A stretch of 64,000 nt of DNA from Cellulosimicrobium composti (GTDB lineage Bacteria > Actinomycetota > Actinomycetes > Actinomycetales > Cellulomonadaceae), in contig NZ_WMKA01000001.1 in assembly GCF_009711085.1 (NCBI RefSeq), positions 1 to 64,000 of the forward strand, written 5' to 3'. The notes beneath the pieces were generated by a model, which was not told the DNA's origin, searched no databases, and saw only the letters and a list, made by a program, of their open reading frames with translations. The translations under genes and the position numbers were made by a program. This document shows positions 52,035 through 60,612 of the stretch, one piece after another. Each line of letters opens with the position of its first letter. Within the stretch, counting starts at the first letter, position 1.

Positions 52035-53663
52035 TCAGAGCGCGGGAGCGACGTACCGCGGGCTCGGGTCGAGCGCGAGGACGCCCTCGACGTCGCGCGC
52101 CGGGTCCGCCGAGCCCGTGGTCCAGCCGCCCACGACACCCTCGGGCACGCCGTCGAGGAGCACACCCCACTCGCGCACGCGCTCGCCGAACCCGTTCCTC
52201 GACGTCGACTGCACGACCACCTGCGCCTCGCCCGCGCCGAGGTCGAGGTCCGCGCCGTCGCGCACGGCGTCGGCGTCCGCGCGCTGCACCACGACGAGCT
52301 TCTGGGGCAGGGCGTGCTCGCGCACGACACCGGCGACGACGTCGATCGCGGCGCCGAGCTCCGCGGCGTCGACCGTGCCGGCGGGCGTCCCCTCGCCGGG
52401 GCGGCGCGCGTCGACGTCGAGCGCGACGCCCACCGTCGTGCGCGCGAGGAGGTCGGCGTACTCCGCGACCTGCTCGTCGAACGTCGCCCGCCCGGGCTCG
52501 ATCCGCAGGACGACGTGGACGCCCGCGGCCTCCGCGGCGTCCACGAGCGGCGCGAGCTCCTCCGCCGGGATCTCGGTCGAGTAGTCGCGGTCCGGGCCCG
52601 CGGACGACGACGCGCGCGTCGCCGGCACCTCGAGCACCGGGACGACGACCTCGTCCGGGGACACCTCGGCGTACGCGCCGGCGGCCTGCTGCGCGCGCTC
52701 GACGGCGGCCGACCGGGCCTCCTCCCCCACCGCGACCAGGCTGCGCGTGACCGCGTCGGCCCCGACCGCGACGTACCGCACGCCGTCGGCGAGCACGAGC
52801 TGCGATCCGCTCGGCAGCAGCGCGCCCGCCTCGGCGGTGCGCAGGCGCCACGCGAGGTCCTCCGCCTCGCCGAAGCTCTCGCCGATGCCCACGACGGCGA
52901 GCGCCTTGGCGGCCGCGACCGCGTCGACGACCTCGGCCGACGACCGCGGGTCCCCGCCCGGCACCTCGAGCGGCACGGCGCCGGCCGCGCGCGCGGTCGC
53001 GATCGCGGCGGACTGCGGCCCGCCCGCGGCGTCGAGGCTCCCGGGCTCGGTGAGCGCGAGCACCTCGGTCAGCGTCTCGGGCTCGCCACGCTCGGGCAGC
53101 GCCGCGCGGACGTCCTCGAGGTCGTGCGGGTCGACCGTCCCGTCGACCCCCAGCGCCCCCACGTCGAGCAGCACCCGGTCGACGCCGTCCACGTCGCCGA
53201 GCGTCGCGCGCCGGGGGGCCTCGTCCTCCGCGCCCTCCTCCTGCCCCGGGGGCGCGTCGGCCTCCCCCACCTCGACCACGGCCACGGTGCCGAGGCGACC
53301 GAGCTCGGTGCGCAGGCCGCCGTCGGAGATCGCGCCGCCGACGAGCAGGACGGGCGCGGCGAGCTCGACCGCGGCCGCGGCAGCCGTCGCACGCGCCTCC
53401 TCGTCGTCCGCGACGGCCAGGACGACGACCGGCGCGGACGTGAAGAACGCCTGGCTGCTCGTCAGCGCGAGCTCCGCGGGGTCGGTCGAGCCGAGCACGA
53501 GCACGTCGTCGGGCGGCTCGGCTGCCCGGGCGACGAGCGTCGCCTCGCTCGGGGTCGGTCCGTCCGCCTCCGCGGTCTCCGCGGCGCACCCGCCGAGCGC
53601 CGCGCCGGCGCCGAGCACGAGCGGGAGGACGACAGGGATGAATCGGACCTTCCGTGAGTTCAC
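52035..53663 (-). CDS. lipoprotein with CWB2-like segments, function unknown
   Basis: 542 aa. Lipobox LGGC, Cys26, after a hydrophobic stretch (FIPVVLPLVLGAGAAL). Two alpha/beta segments resemble cell-wall-binding repeat 2 in pattern: VLVLGSTDPAELALTSSQAF with APVVVLAVADD and APVLLVGGAISDGG (about 55-120), and AVVGIGESFGEAEDLAWRL with LADGVRYVAVGAD (about 265-320). The C-terminal third (VVVPVLEVPATRASS, VHVVLRIEPGRATFDEQVAE, VGVALDVDARRPGEG, LVVVQRADAD) has the rhythm of a TIM barrel with acidic strand ends, possibly an enzyme. GTG 53663 follows GGGGGC. No firm function. The resemblance to CWB2 is by eye only. Confidence 0.65.
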   Translation of the reverse strand: MNSRKVRFIPVVLPLVLGAGAALGGCAAETAEADGPTPSEATLVARAAEPPDDVLVLGSTDPAELALTSSQAFFTSAPVVVLAVADDEEARATAAAAAVELAAPVLLVGGAISDGGLRTELGRLGTVAVVEVGEADAPPGQEEGAEDEAPRRATLGDVDGVDRVLLDVGALGVDGTVDPHDLEDVRAALPERGEPETLTEVLALTEPGSLDAAGGPQSAAIATARAAGAVPLEVPGGDPRSSAEVVDAVAAAKALAVVGIGESFGEAEDLAWRLRTAEAGALLPSGSQLVLADGVRYVAVGADAVTRSLVAVGEEARSAAVERAQQAAGAYAEVSPDEVVVPVLEVPATRASSSAGPDRDYSTEIPAEELAPLVDAAEAAGVHVVLRIEPGRATFDEQVAEYADLLARTTVGVALDVDARRPGEGTPAGTVDAAELGAAIDVVAGVVREHALPQKLVVVQRADADAVRDGADLDLGAGEAQVVVQSTSRNGFGERVREWGVLLDGVPEGVVGGWTTGSADPARDVEGVLALDPSPRYVAPAL

Positions 53664-53863
53664 GCCCCCATCATCGCGCACCCTCGCGCACTCGCTCGAC
53701 GCCGGATGTGGAGGACTCGTGACGACCGGCCCGTCGGGTGGACGCGCGTCGGAGCGCCCCTCGGCCCGACGACCCGACTCGGGGCGCGCCGGGCGAAGGC
53801 CGGGACTCGCGCGGGCTCGACCGGCATACTGGGCGGGCCGCAACCAACCGCCGAGGAGATCGC

Positions 53864-54367
53864 ATGTCGACCCCCGACCAGCCTGACCAGAACCCGCAGC
53901 AGCCGGGCGCGACGCCGTCGGGTCCGCCCGCCTACGGCGCGCCCGAGCCGGGCCAGCCGCAGCAGCCGCCGCAGGCCCCGCAGCACGGCGCCCCGCAGGC
54001 GCCCCAGTACGGTGCCCCGCAGGCGCCGCAGTACAACGCCCCGCAGCAGGGCTCGCCGTACTCGGCCCCCGGCCAGGGCGAGGACCCCGGCAAGACGATG
54101 GGCATCGTCGGCCTCGTCCTGTCGTTCCTGGGCTGCCTCTCGATCGTCGGCCTGATCCTCAGCATCGTGGCCTACAACAAGTCGAAGAAGGCCGGCTACA
54201 AGAACGGCGTCGCGCTCGCCGGCATCATCGTCGGTGCCGTCGTGCTGGTGATCTCGATCATCGTCGCGATCGTCGTCGGCACCGCGTCGTTCGCCCTCAT
54301 CGAGAAGTGCAACGAGCTCGGCCCGGGCACGCACTACGAGAACGGCGTCGAGTACACCTGCGGCTGA
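53864..54367 (+). CDS. DUF4190-type membrane protein
   Basis: 167 aa. The first 75 residues are Pro/Gln/Ala/Gly-rich with near-repeats of APQ[AY]-PQYGAPQAPQ. Two membrane helices follow (about 79-103 GIVGLVLSFLGCLSIVGLIL and 115-146 GVALAGIIVGAVVLVISIIV), with the DUF4190 loop SIVAYNKSKKAGYKNGVALA between them. A short outer tail has two Cys (EKCNELG, EYTCG) that could form a disulfide. ATG 53864 has GAGGAG upstream. Role unknown. Followed by a strong hairpin. Confidence 0.85.
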   Translation: MSTPDQPDQNPQQPGATPSGPPAYGAPEPGQPQQPPQAPQHGAPQAPQYGAPQAPQYNAPQQGSPYSAPGQGEDPGKTMGIVGLVLSFLGCLSIVGLILSIVAYNKSKKAGYKNGVALAGIIVGAVVLVISIIVAIVVGTASFALIEKCNELGPGTHYENGVEYTCG

Positions 54368-54388
54368 CCGCCGGCGTGCACCGCACGT

Positions 54389-54423
54389 GACGAAGGCCCC
54401 CGCCGACGGCGGGGGCCTTCGTC
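54389..54423. terminator. strong bidirectional hairpin
   Basis: Perfect 16-bp arms GACGAAGGCCCCCGCC and GGCGGGGGCCTTCGTC with loop GAC, exactly between the convergent DUF4190 and formylglycine-enzyme genes. Confidence 0.8.
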
Positions 54424-54427
54424 GTCC

Positions 54428-55330
54428 TCACGCGGCGTCGTCGTCGGCCGCGCAGCGGAACCCGAGGTGCGTCGTCGCGCTGTCGTCCGACTGCGGCGAC
54501 CGGGCCGCGGGGCGGTACCGCCGGCAGTACTCCGGCGCGCACAGGTGCGACCCGCCCTTGGTCACCCGCATGACCTGCGGCGACGTCGTCGGCGCCAGGA
54601 GGCTCGGGCGCGACCCGGCGTCGGGGCCGCCCGTGCCGGGCACGACGTGGCGCGGCGCGAACGTGTCGACCGTCCACTCCCACGTGTTTCCGATCATGTC
54701 GACCAGCCCGTACCCGTTGGGCGGGAAGGTCCCGACCGGCGACGTCCCGCCCCAGCCCGCGTCGAGGTAGGGGAACCGGCCCTGCCACGTGTTCGCCATG
54801 ACACGGCCGCCGGGCGCGAGCTCGTCGCCCCACGCGAACTCCGCGCCGTCGAGGCCGCCGCGCGCGGCGCGCTCCCACTCGACCTCCGTCGGCAGACGGC
54901 GCCCGGCCCACGCCGCGTACGCCGACGCGTCCTCGAACGCGACGAGCACCACCGGGTGGTCGGGTCGGTCGTCGACGTCGGAGCCCGGCCCCTGCGGCGA
55001 GCGCCACGACGCACCGGGCTGCCAGCGCCACCACTGCCGCCAGTCGCGCAGGTCGACGGGGCCCGCGGTCGGGGTGAAGACGAGGCCGCCGGGCACGAGG
55101 TCCGCGGGGTCGGCGCCCGGGAAGTCCGCCGGGTCGAGCGCGCGCTCGGCGACGGTCACGTAGCCCGTGTCCGCGACGAACGCGGCGAACTGCGCGTTGG
55201 TCACGGGGTGCCGCTCGACGAGGAACGGCGCGACCTCACGGTCGTGCGCCGGCCCCTCCTCCGGGTAGTGGGCGTCGGACCCCATGCGGTACGTCCCACC
55301 CGGGACGGCGACGAGCTCCGTGAGGTCCAC
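54428..55330 (-). CDS. formylglycine-generating enzyme-type (SUMF1/FGE) protein
   Basis: 300 aa. FGE oxidises a Cys or Ser in the CxPxR motif of sulfatases to formylglycine. Family features: VPGGTYRMGSD (9-19), PVTNAQFAAFV (42-52), RRLPTEVEWERAARGG (144-159), GNTWEWTVD (214-222) and GGSHLCAPEYCRRYRPAAR, where Cys264 and Cys269 match the two copper-binding catalytic Cys of true FGE, unlike the many Cys-less relatives. TATGCT (55337-55342) fits a leaderless GTG at 55330. No sulfatase gene is in this window. Confidence 0.9.
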   Translation of the reverse strand: MDLTELVAVPGGTYRMGSDAHYPEEGPAHDREVAPFLVERHPVTNAQFAAFVADTGYVTVAERALDPADFPGADPADLVPGGLVFTPTAGPVDLRDWRQWWRWQPGASWRSPQGPGSDVDDRPDHPVVLVAFEDASAYAAWAGRRLPTEVEWERAARGGLDGAEFAWGDELAPGGRVMANTWQGRFPYLDAGWGGTSPVGTFPPNGYGLVDMIGNTWEWTVDTFAPRHVVPGTGGPDAGSRPSLLAPTTSPQVMRVTKGGSHLCAPEYCRRYRPAARSPQSDDSATTHLGFRCAADDDAA

Positions 55331-55368
55331 GCGGCCAGCATAGGTCGCCGGGCCCGCACGACGTGCCG

Positions 55369-57555
55369 CTACATCAGCCGGGTGGACTCGAGCGCCTTCG
55401 CGAGGTCGTCGTTGAACCCGATGAGCGGGACCCGGAGCACGAGCCCCAGGAGCAGGGCGGGCACGACGAAGAGGACGAGACATCCGAGCGAGATCCAGAA
55501 GTCACCCTCGTAGATCCCCGCGATCGCCGCGCGGACCGCGCTCGTCGCGTGCGTGACGGGGAGGAAGGGACTGATGTTCTGGAACCACTGCGGCAGGACG
55601 CTCAGCGGGTACGCCCCTCCCCCGGCCGAGATCTGGACGACGAGGAGGAAGACGGCGAGTGCCTTGCCCGCCTCGCCGAACGACAGGACCAGCGTGTACG
55701 TGATGAGCGAGAAGACGAGCGACATCACCCACCCCGCGAGGATGAGCAGGGCCGGGTAGACCGGTCGCACCCCGACGAAGCCGATGAGCCCCACGTACAG
55801 CAGCGAGCTCTGCAGCAGGGCGAGGACGGCGAAGATGCCGTAGCGCCCGAAGTACTCCTGAGGGAGCGTGAGGCCCGCCCCGAACGGGAGGCGGTCGCGC
55901 ACGACGTCGACCCGGATCAGGACCGAGAGCAGCAGGGCACCGACCCACAGGCCCAGCACGGAGTAGAAGGGCGCCATCTGCGCCCCGAACGTGTCGACCT
56001 CGAACACCGGGATGGTCCGGAGCGCGACCGGCGTGGTCAGCTCGCCGGCGAAGGTCTGCGCGTCGGGGCCGATGATCGTGGTGAGCGCGCTGAGGTCGCC
56101 CGACTCCGAGGCGTCGCGCAGCGCGGACGCGACGCCGTCGAACCGGGCCGCTGCGGCCTCCAGGTCCTCGGAGATCGTCGACAGGGTGCCCTCGGCGGCG
56201 GTGAGCACGCCGGTGAGGGAGCCGGAGCCCTCGGACAGGGCGGCGACCGCGCCCGACAGGTCGTCGCCGATCGCGACGAACCCGCCGTTGACCGACGCGA
56301 GCGTCCCGGCGAGCTGCTCGAGCTGCGGCCGCAGGCTCTGGGAGTACGAGCTCTCGACCCCCTCGACGGCGCTCCTCGCCTCGTCGACGACCGCGATCAC
56401 CTCGTCGCGCGTCGCCTGGCTGTCGACCTCGCCCTGGGTCAGGCGCGTGGCCGCCTCCTGGATGCGGTCGCGCAGCAGCTCCTGCCGGGCGAGGGCCCCG
56501 TCGATGCGGGAGACGACCAGCTCGAGCGCGTCCCGCAGCGCCGGGTCGGTCGCCGTGTCCGCCTGCGCCTGGAGCTCGTCGCGCAGACCCTGGTACGCCG
56601 CGATCTGCGCGTCGACCTGCCCGGCGAGCGTGTTCAGGGTGGCGACCGTCGCCTGGCTCTGCGAGCCCAGCGACGTGAAGAGCTGGTCCACCTGGGTGCC
56701 GAGCGCCCGATAGCTGTCCGCGCTCGTCGAGAACGCCGCGGCCAGGGACCCGGTCGCCGTCTCCAGCGTCGTGCCGAGGCGCCGTGCCGCGGTGGACCCG
56801 TCGCCGATCGCGCCGGCCGTCTCGCGCAGCGCCGAGTCCGAGGAGGTCGCGAGCGACGTCGCACCGGTCACGAGCGGCTTGCTCGCCGAGACGAGCAGGC
56901 CGAGCGCCTGCGCGCTGTCGGCGCCCGCACGGAGCTGGGAGGCGAGCGCCGCGGCGTTCGCCTCCAGCCGGGCGATGGCCGCGCGCGTCTCGGGGTCCTC
57001 GAGGTTGTCCGCGAGCGACGCGACGACGCCCAGCCCGACCTCGTTCAACGTCTTCGTGAAGGTCTCGTTGATCTGCACGGAGACGTCGGTCGCCGCCTCG
57101 CCCGTGATCTTCGGCGACAGCGCGTTCGTCTTCTCGTTCGTGTAGTAGTCGATCCGGGCCGAGGTGGCGCCCGGCACGAGGAACGTCATCATCTGCCGGC
57201 TGAAGTCCGGGGGGAGCACGAGAGCGGCGTAGTACTCCTCCGACTCGGTGCCCCGGACCGCCTGCTCCGGGCTCGTGAACACCCAGTCCAGGTCGGCGTT
57301 GGCGCGCAACGCCGACAGGACCTGGTCCCCGATGTTGATCCGCACGGGCAGGAGGCCGCCCTCGTACCCCTCGTCCGCATTGGCCACCGCGACCTTGAGG
57401 TCCTTCGTGTTGCCGAACGGGTCCCAGCTCGCGAGCACGTTGAACCACGCGAAGAACGAGGGGATGACGACGACCCCGAAGAGCACGACGAGCGCGATCG
57501 TGCTCCGCGTCGCCTGCCGCAGGTCGTGGCGGAAGAGCCGGGAGACGTTGTTCAC
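55369..57555 (-). CDS. YhgE/Pip-family membrane protein
   Basis: 728 aa. An N-terminal helix (about 21-40) is followed by an extracellular domain typical of YhgE/Pip (WDPFGNTKDLKVAVANADEG, DWVFTSPEQAVRG, YYAALVLPPDFSRQMMTFL, DYYTNEKTNALSPKIT) and about 270 residues of helical, coiled-coil-like repeats rich in Ala/Ser/Thr. Six membrane segments at about 540-720 resemble ABC-2 permeases. The family includes phage receptors (Pip, YueB) and ESX/T7SS-like accessory proteins; actinobacterial copies are uncharacterised. GTG 57555 overlaps the stop of the upstream paralog (GTGA). Confidence 0.9.
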   Translation of the reverse strand: MNNVSRLFRHDLRQATRSTIALVVLFGVVVIPSFFAWFNVLASWDPFGNTKDLKVAVANADEGYEGGLLPVRINIGDQVLSALRANADLDWVFTSPEQAVRGTESEEYYAALVLPPDFSRQMMTFLVPGATSARIDYYTNEKTNALSPKITGEAATDVSVQINETFTKTLNEVGLGVVASLADNLEDPETRAAIARLEANAAALASQLRAGADSAQALGLLVSASKPLVTGATSLATSSDSALRETAGAIGDGSTAARRLGTTLETATGSLAAAFSTSADSYRALGTQVDQLFTSLGSQSQATVATLNTLAGQVDAQIAAYQGLRDELQAQADTATDPALRDALELVVSRIDGALARQELLRDRIQEAATRLTQGEVDSQATRDEVIAVVDEARSAVEGVESSYSQSLRPQLEQLAGTLASVNGGFVAIGDDLSGAVAALSEGSGSLTGVLTAAEGTLSTISEDLEAAAARFDGVASALRDASESGDLSALTTIIGPDAQTFAGELTTPVALRTIPVFEVDTFGAQMAPFYSVLGLWVGALLLSVLIRVDVVRDRLPFGAGLTLPQEYFGRYGIFAVLALLQSSLLYVGLIGFVGVRPVYPALLILAGWVMSLVFSLITYTLVLSFGEAGKALAVFLLVVQISAGGGAYPLSVLPQWFQNISPFLPVTHATSAVRAAIAGIYEGDFWISLGCLVLFVVPALLLGLVLRVPLIGFNDDLAKALESTRLM

Positions 57556-60140
57556 GACCGCTTCCCGTGGTCCTGGAGCTCTGCCAGAGGCGTGTCCGAC
57601 CGGGTCGCCCGCTCCTCCCGTGCCAGCGCCTGCCGCAGCGAGCTCTCGGGCATGTCCTCCACCTTCCCCGCGAAGACGATGTTCTGCCGGACGTACTCGA
57701 TCGTCACGACGGTCCCGATCACGAGGAGGCACACGACGCCCCACAGGCCGAGGACGGTCGCCTTGGCGTCCGGCACGAACCAGGCGACGCCCAGGAGCAC
57801 CACGCTCACCCCGACACCGATCAGGACCGCCAGGCGGATCACGGTCAGATGGCGCTTCATGAACCACTCGGCCCGGCGCGCCGTCTTCTCACGGAACCGC
57901 TGTCGGTCGCTCAGCGCCTGGACGATCTGGCTGAGCCGGCGCCGCGAGCCGAAGATCTGCACGTCCTCGCTGACGAAGAGTCCCGTCTCGGCCAGCTTGA
58001 CGTTGAACAGCCGAGAGAAGTTGCCGAGCCGCAGCCGCAGGAACACGCCGAGGACGAAGGCCAGCACCGCGTACAGGCCGAGCACCGCGACGTAGCGCCA
58101 GTAGTAGCCGTCGTAGAACCCGCCGATGGTCTCGCGCATCGCGTCGATGCCGTACGTGAAGGGGAAGAACGGGAAGAGGGACCGGAAGAAGCCCGGCATC
58201 ATCTCGATCGGGTAGATGCCGGACGCCCCGGGGATCTGCATGATCACCAGCAGGATCGCCACGCCCTTGCCCACGTAGCCGAGCGACATCGCGAGCGCGT
58301 AGATGATCGACACGTACACGAGCCCGGTGAAGACGCTCGTCGCGACGAACGCCGCGGCGCTGGCCGTCTGCACGCCGATCACGACGTCGCCGATGCTCAC
58401 CAGGAGCGCCTGGAGCACGTTGAGCGACGCGAGGAGCATCCACCTCCCGAGGTAGGCCTGACGCACGGTGAGGCCCGGGACCCCCTCGGTGTCGGCCTCC
58501 TGTTTGAGGAGCACGACGAGCATGAACGCGCCGATCCACAGCGCGAGGTTGGTGAACAGCGGCGCCATCGCGGAGCCGTAGGTCGCGACGGGGAACAGGT
58601 TGTGCTGCTTCACCTCGACCGGCGACGACATGAACCGCGCGACCTGCTGCGGGTCGAGCTCCGTCACCGCGCTCAGCGTGCGCCAGATCTCCGCACTGCT
58701 GAGCGCGCTGAGGTCGGTCCGCAGCGTCTCGAGGTCCTGCTCGACGCCCAGCAGGTTGCCGTCGAGCAGCGTGACCGCGGAACGCGCCTGCTCCATCTGG
58801 GCCTCGAGCCCGTCGAGCAGCGTGACCGCCTCCCGCACGAGCTCTCGCTGGGCGTCGAGCGCGGTCGAGAACGCCCCGGCGCTCGCCGACAGCTCGGCCA
58901 TGGTCCGGTTGATCTCCGGGACGGTGCCCGTCAGCGCGGTCTGGATCGACCCCGCCGAGGTCGCCGAGTCCTGCACGGCGCCGTTGAGCGCGCTCGCCGT
59001 CGCCTGGAGCGCGGTGGTCACGTCCGCGACGTCCTGGTTGAGCGTCGCCAGGTCGCCGAGGAGGTGCTGGTCCGACGCGTTGCGCTCCCTCAGCAGGTCC
59101 ACCGCCTCGCTCAGCTCGCTGTACCCGGGGTCGGCGGGGTCCATGGTCGCGAGCTGCGCCTCCAGCTCGGCGAGCACCTCGGCGCTGGCGTCCGCGATCG
59201 CGTCCGCGTCGTCGATCGCGGTGCCGATCGCGAGGTTCGCGTTCTGCACGCCCGCCGACAGCGTGGTGACGGCGACGTTGAGCCGTGCCGACGCCCCGGA
59301 CAGGAGCGTGGCGCCCGACACGTAGGCGGTCGTCACCGAGTCGGTGAACGAGACGAGGTCCTGCTGGGCGTCGTCCACGAGCGCCTGGGCCTGGGCGATC
59401 GACGCCTGGACGTCGCCGATGGTCTCGTCGACCTCGGTGAGCGCGCTCGTGGCCTCGGTGAGCGCGACCCCGGCGTCGGTGAGCGTGACCTGGAGGTCCG
59501 CCAGGCCGCCGCGCGCGGCCTCCAGCTCCGCCACGGTGTCGTCGAGCGCGTCGAGCGTCGTCGTCCTCGCGTCGAGCAGGCGTGCCCCCGTGTCGACGCC
59601 GGCCTTCTCGAGGTCCTCCGCGACGGTCTCCGCGACGGTCGAGACGAACGTCGCGTTCACCTGGGAGTCGAGGGTCGACGCCCCGACGCCGGTGATCTTC
59701 GGGGCGATCGCGTTCGCCTTCTCGTTGACGTAGTAGTCGAGCTCCGGGCGGACGAACCTCCCCGTCGTGATGCTCAGCAGGTCCGCGCTGAAGGTGGGCG
59801 GGATGACGATGGCGGCGTAGTAGTCGCCGGACCTCACCCCGCGCAGCGCCGCGTCCTCCCCGACGAACCTCCAGCCCAGCTGGTCGTTCGCCTTGAGCTG
59901 GTCGACGATCTTGGCGCCGACGTCGACCTCGCCCGTCATCTCCGTCGACGCACCCTCGTCGAGGTTGACGACCGCGACCTTGACGTGCTCCGTGTCCGAG
60001 TACGGGTCCCAGAACGCGAGGATGTTCACCCACGCGTACATGGACGGCATGATGACGAGCCCGATGACGATGGCCCAGACCTTCGGCGCGTGGAGGATCC
60101 TCCCGACGTCGCGGCGGAACACCTTCAGGGCGTTGCGCAT
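57552..60140 (-). CDS. YhgE/Pip-family membrane protein
   Basis: 862 aa, same architecture as the next gene: helix (about 21-40, VWAIVIGLVIMPSMYAWVNI), YhgE domain (AFWDPYSDTEHVKVAVVNLD, GDYYAAIVIPPTFSADLLSI, DYYVNEKANAIAPKITGVGA), a long helical stalk (about 180-520) and six ABC-2-like membrane segments (about 560-745). Unlike its neighbour it has a cytoplasmic tail of roughly 115 residues with two more hydrophobic segments (VIRLAVLIGVGVSVVLLGVA, VLGLWGVVCLLVIGTVVTIE). ATG 60140 has GAGGAGG at ideal spacing. The coupled pair may form a heteromer. Confidence 0.9.
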   Translation of the reverse strand: MRNALKVFRRDVGRILHAPKVWAIVIGLVIMPSMYAWVNILAFWDPYSDTEHVKVAVVNLDEGASTEMTGEVDVGAKIVDQLKANDQLGWRFVGEDAALRGVRSGDYYAAIVIPPTFSADLLSITTGRFVRPELDYYVNEKANAIAPKITGVGASTLDSQVNATFVSTVAETVAEDLEKAGVDTGARLLDARTTTLDALDDTVAELEAARGGLADLQVTLTDAGVALTEATSALTEVDETIGDVQASIAQAQALVDDAQQDLVSFTDSVTTAYVSGATLLSGASARLNVAVTTLSAGVQNANLAIGTAIDDADAIADASAEVLAELEAQLATMDPADPGYSELSEAVDLLRERNASDQHLLGDLATLNQDVADVTTALQATASALNGAVQDSATSAGSIQTALTGTVPEINRTMAELSASAGAFSTALDAQRELVREAVTLLDGLEAQMEQARSAVTLLDGNLLGVEQDLETLRTDLSALSSAEIWRTLSAVTELDPQQVARFMSSPVEVKQHNLFPVATYGSAMAPLFTNLALWIGAFMLVVLLKQEADTEGVPGLTVRQAYLGRWMLLASLNVLQALLVSIGDVVIGVQTASAAAFVATSVFTGLVYVSIIYALAMSLGYVGKGVAILLVIMQIPGASGIYPIEMMPGFFRSLFPFFPFTYGIDAMRETIGGFYDGYYWRYVAVLGLYAVLAFVLGVFLRLRLGNFSRLFNVKLAETGLFVSEDVQIFGSRRRLSQIVQALSDRQRFREKTARRAEWFMKRHLTVIRLAVLIGVGVSVVLLGVAWFVPDAKATVLGLWGVVCLLVIGTVVTIEYVRQNIVFAGKVEDMPESSLRQALAREERATRSDTPLAELQDHGKRS

Positions 60141-60612
60141 CGTTCCTCCTCGTCGCCCGCGGTCCGCGGCGCGCATTCGGACGTCGCCTGGTCGCCTCCC
60201 GGACATTGGTGTTCCCTGACAACGGACACTGCGTTTCCGTGGTGCACGGGTTCCTTCCTCGGGGCATCAGTGTGTCTCGGTCCTCCCGAAAACTCTCGGC
60301 CGACCCGTGACGGCGCACAAAGATCACCCGGCACATCACCCTGGCATCCCCCGCCCGCGCCCGCGTCGTGCCTCAGACAAGGGACGGGTGGTCCGGCTCG
60401 GGCGCGCGCGGGTGAACTTCACGCGGTGCACCACGCCCGACAAAGACCGGTGCTACCGTCGCAAGGCGCGGGACATTTTCGACGGCGCGCACCGTCAATA
60501 CCGACGGTGCTGCGCACCGCACGAGGCGACGACTCGTCAGGTCTTTTGTCCGGGCGACGGAAATGCACCGCGCAATGTGATCCGAGAGCGGAGAATTATT
60601 CAGGAGGACGTC
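60141..60612. other. divergent intergenic region of 472 bp
   Basis: It lies between the YhgE/Pip operon and the FUSC-family gene. It is noticeably less GC-rich than the coding DNA (for example around 60545-60600). Open frames across it have poor codon use and no recognisable product, so I call no gene. A confident promoter was not found in either direction, though both neighbours have strong ribosome sites at its ends. Confidence 0.5.

Noticed and set aside
60307-60612. Open frame upstream of ATG 60613 as a protein gene
   Set aside because: Its codon use and composition are unlike real genes here, it has no ribosome site, and the strong AGGAGG lies inside it before ATG 60613.
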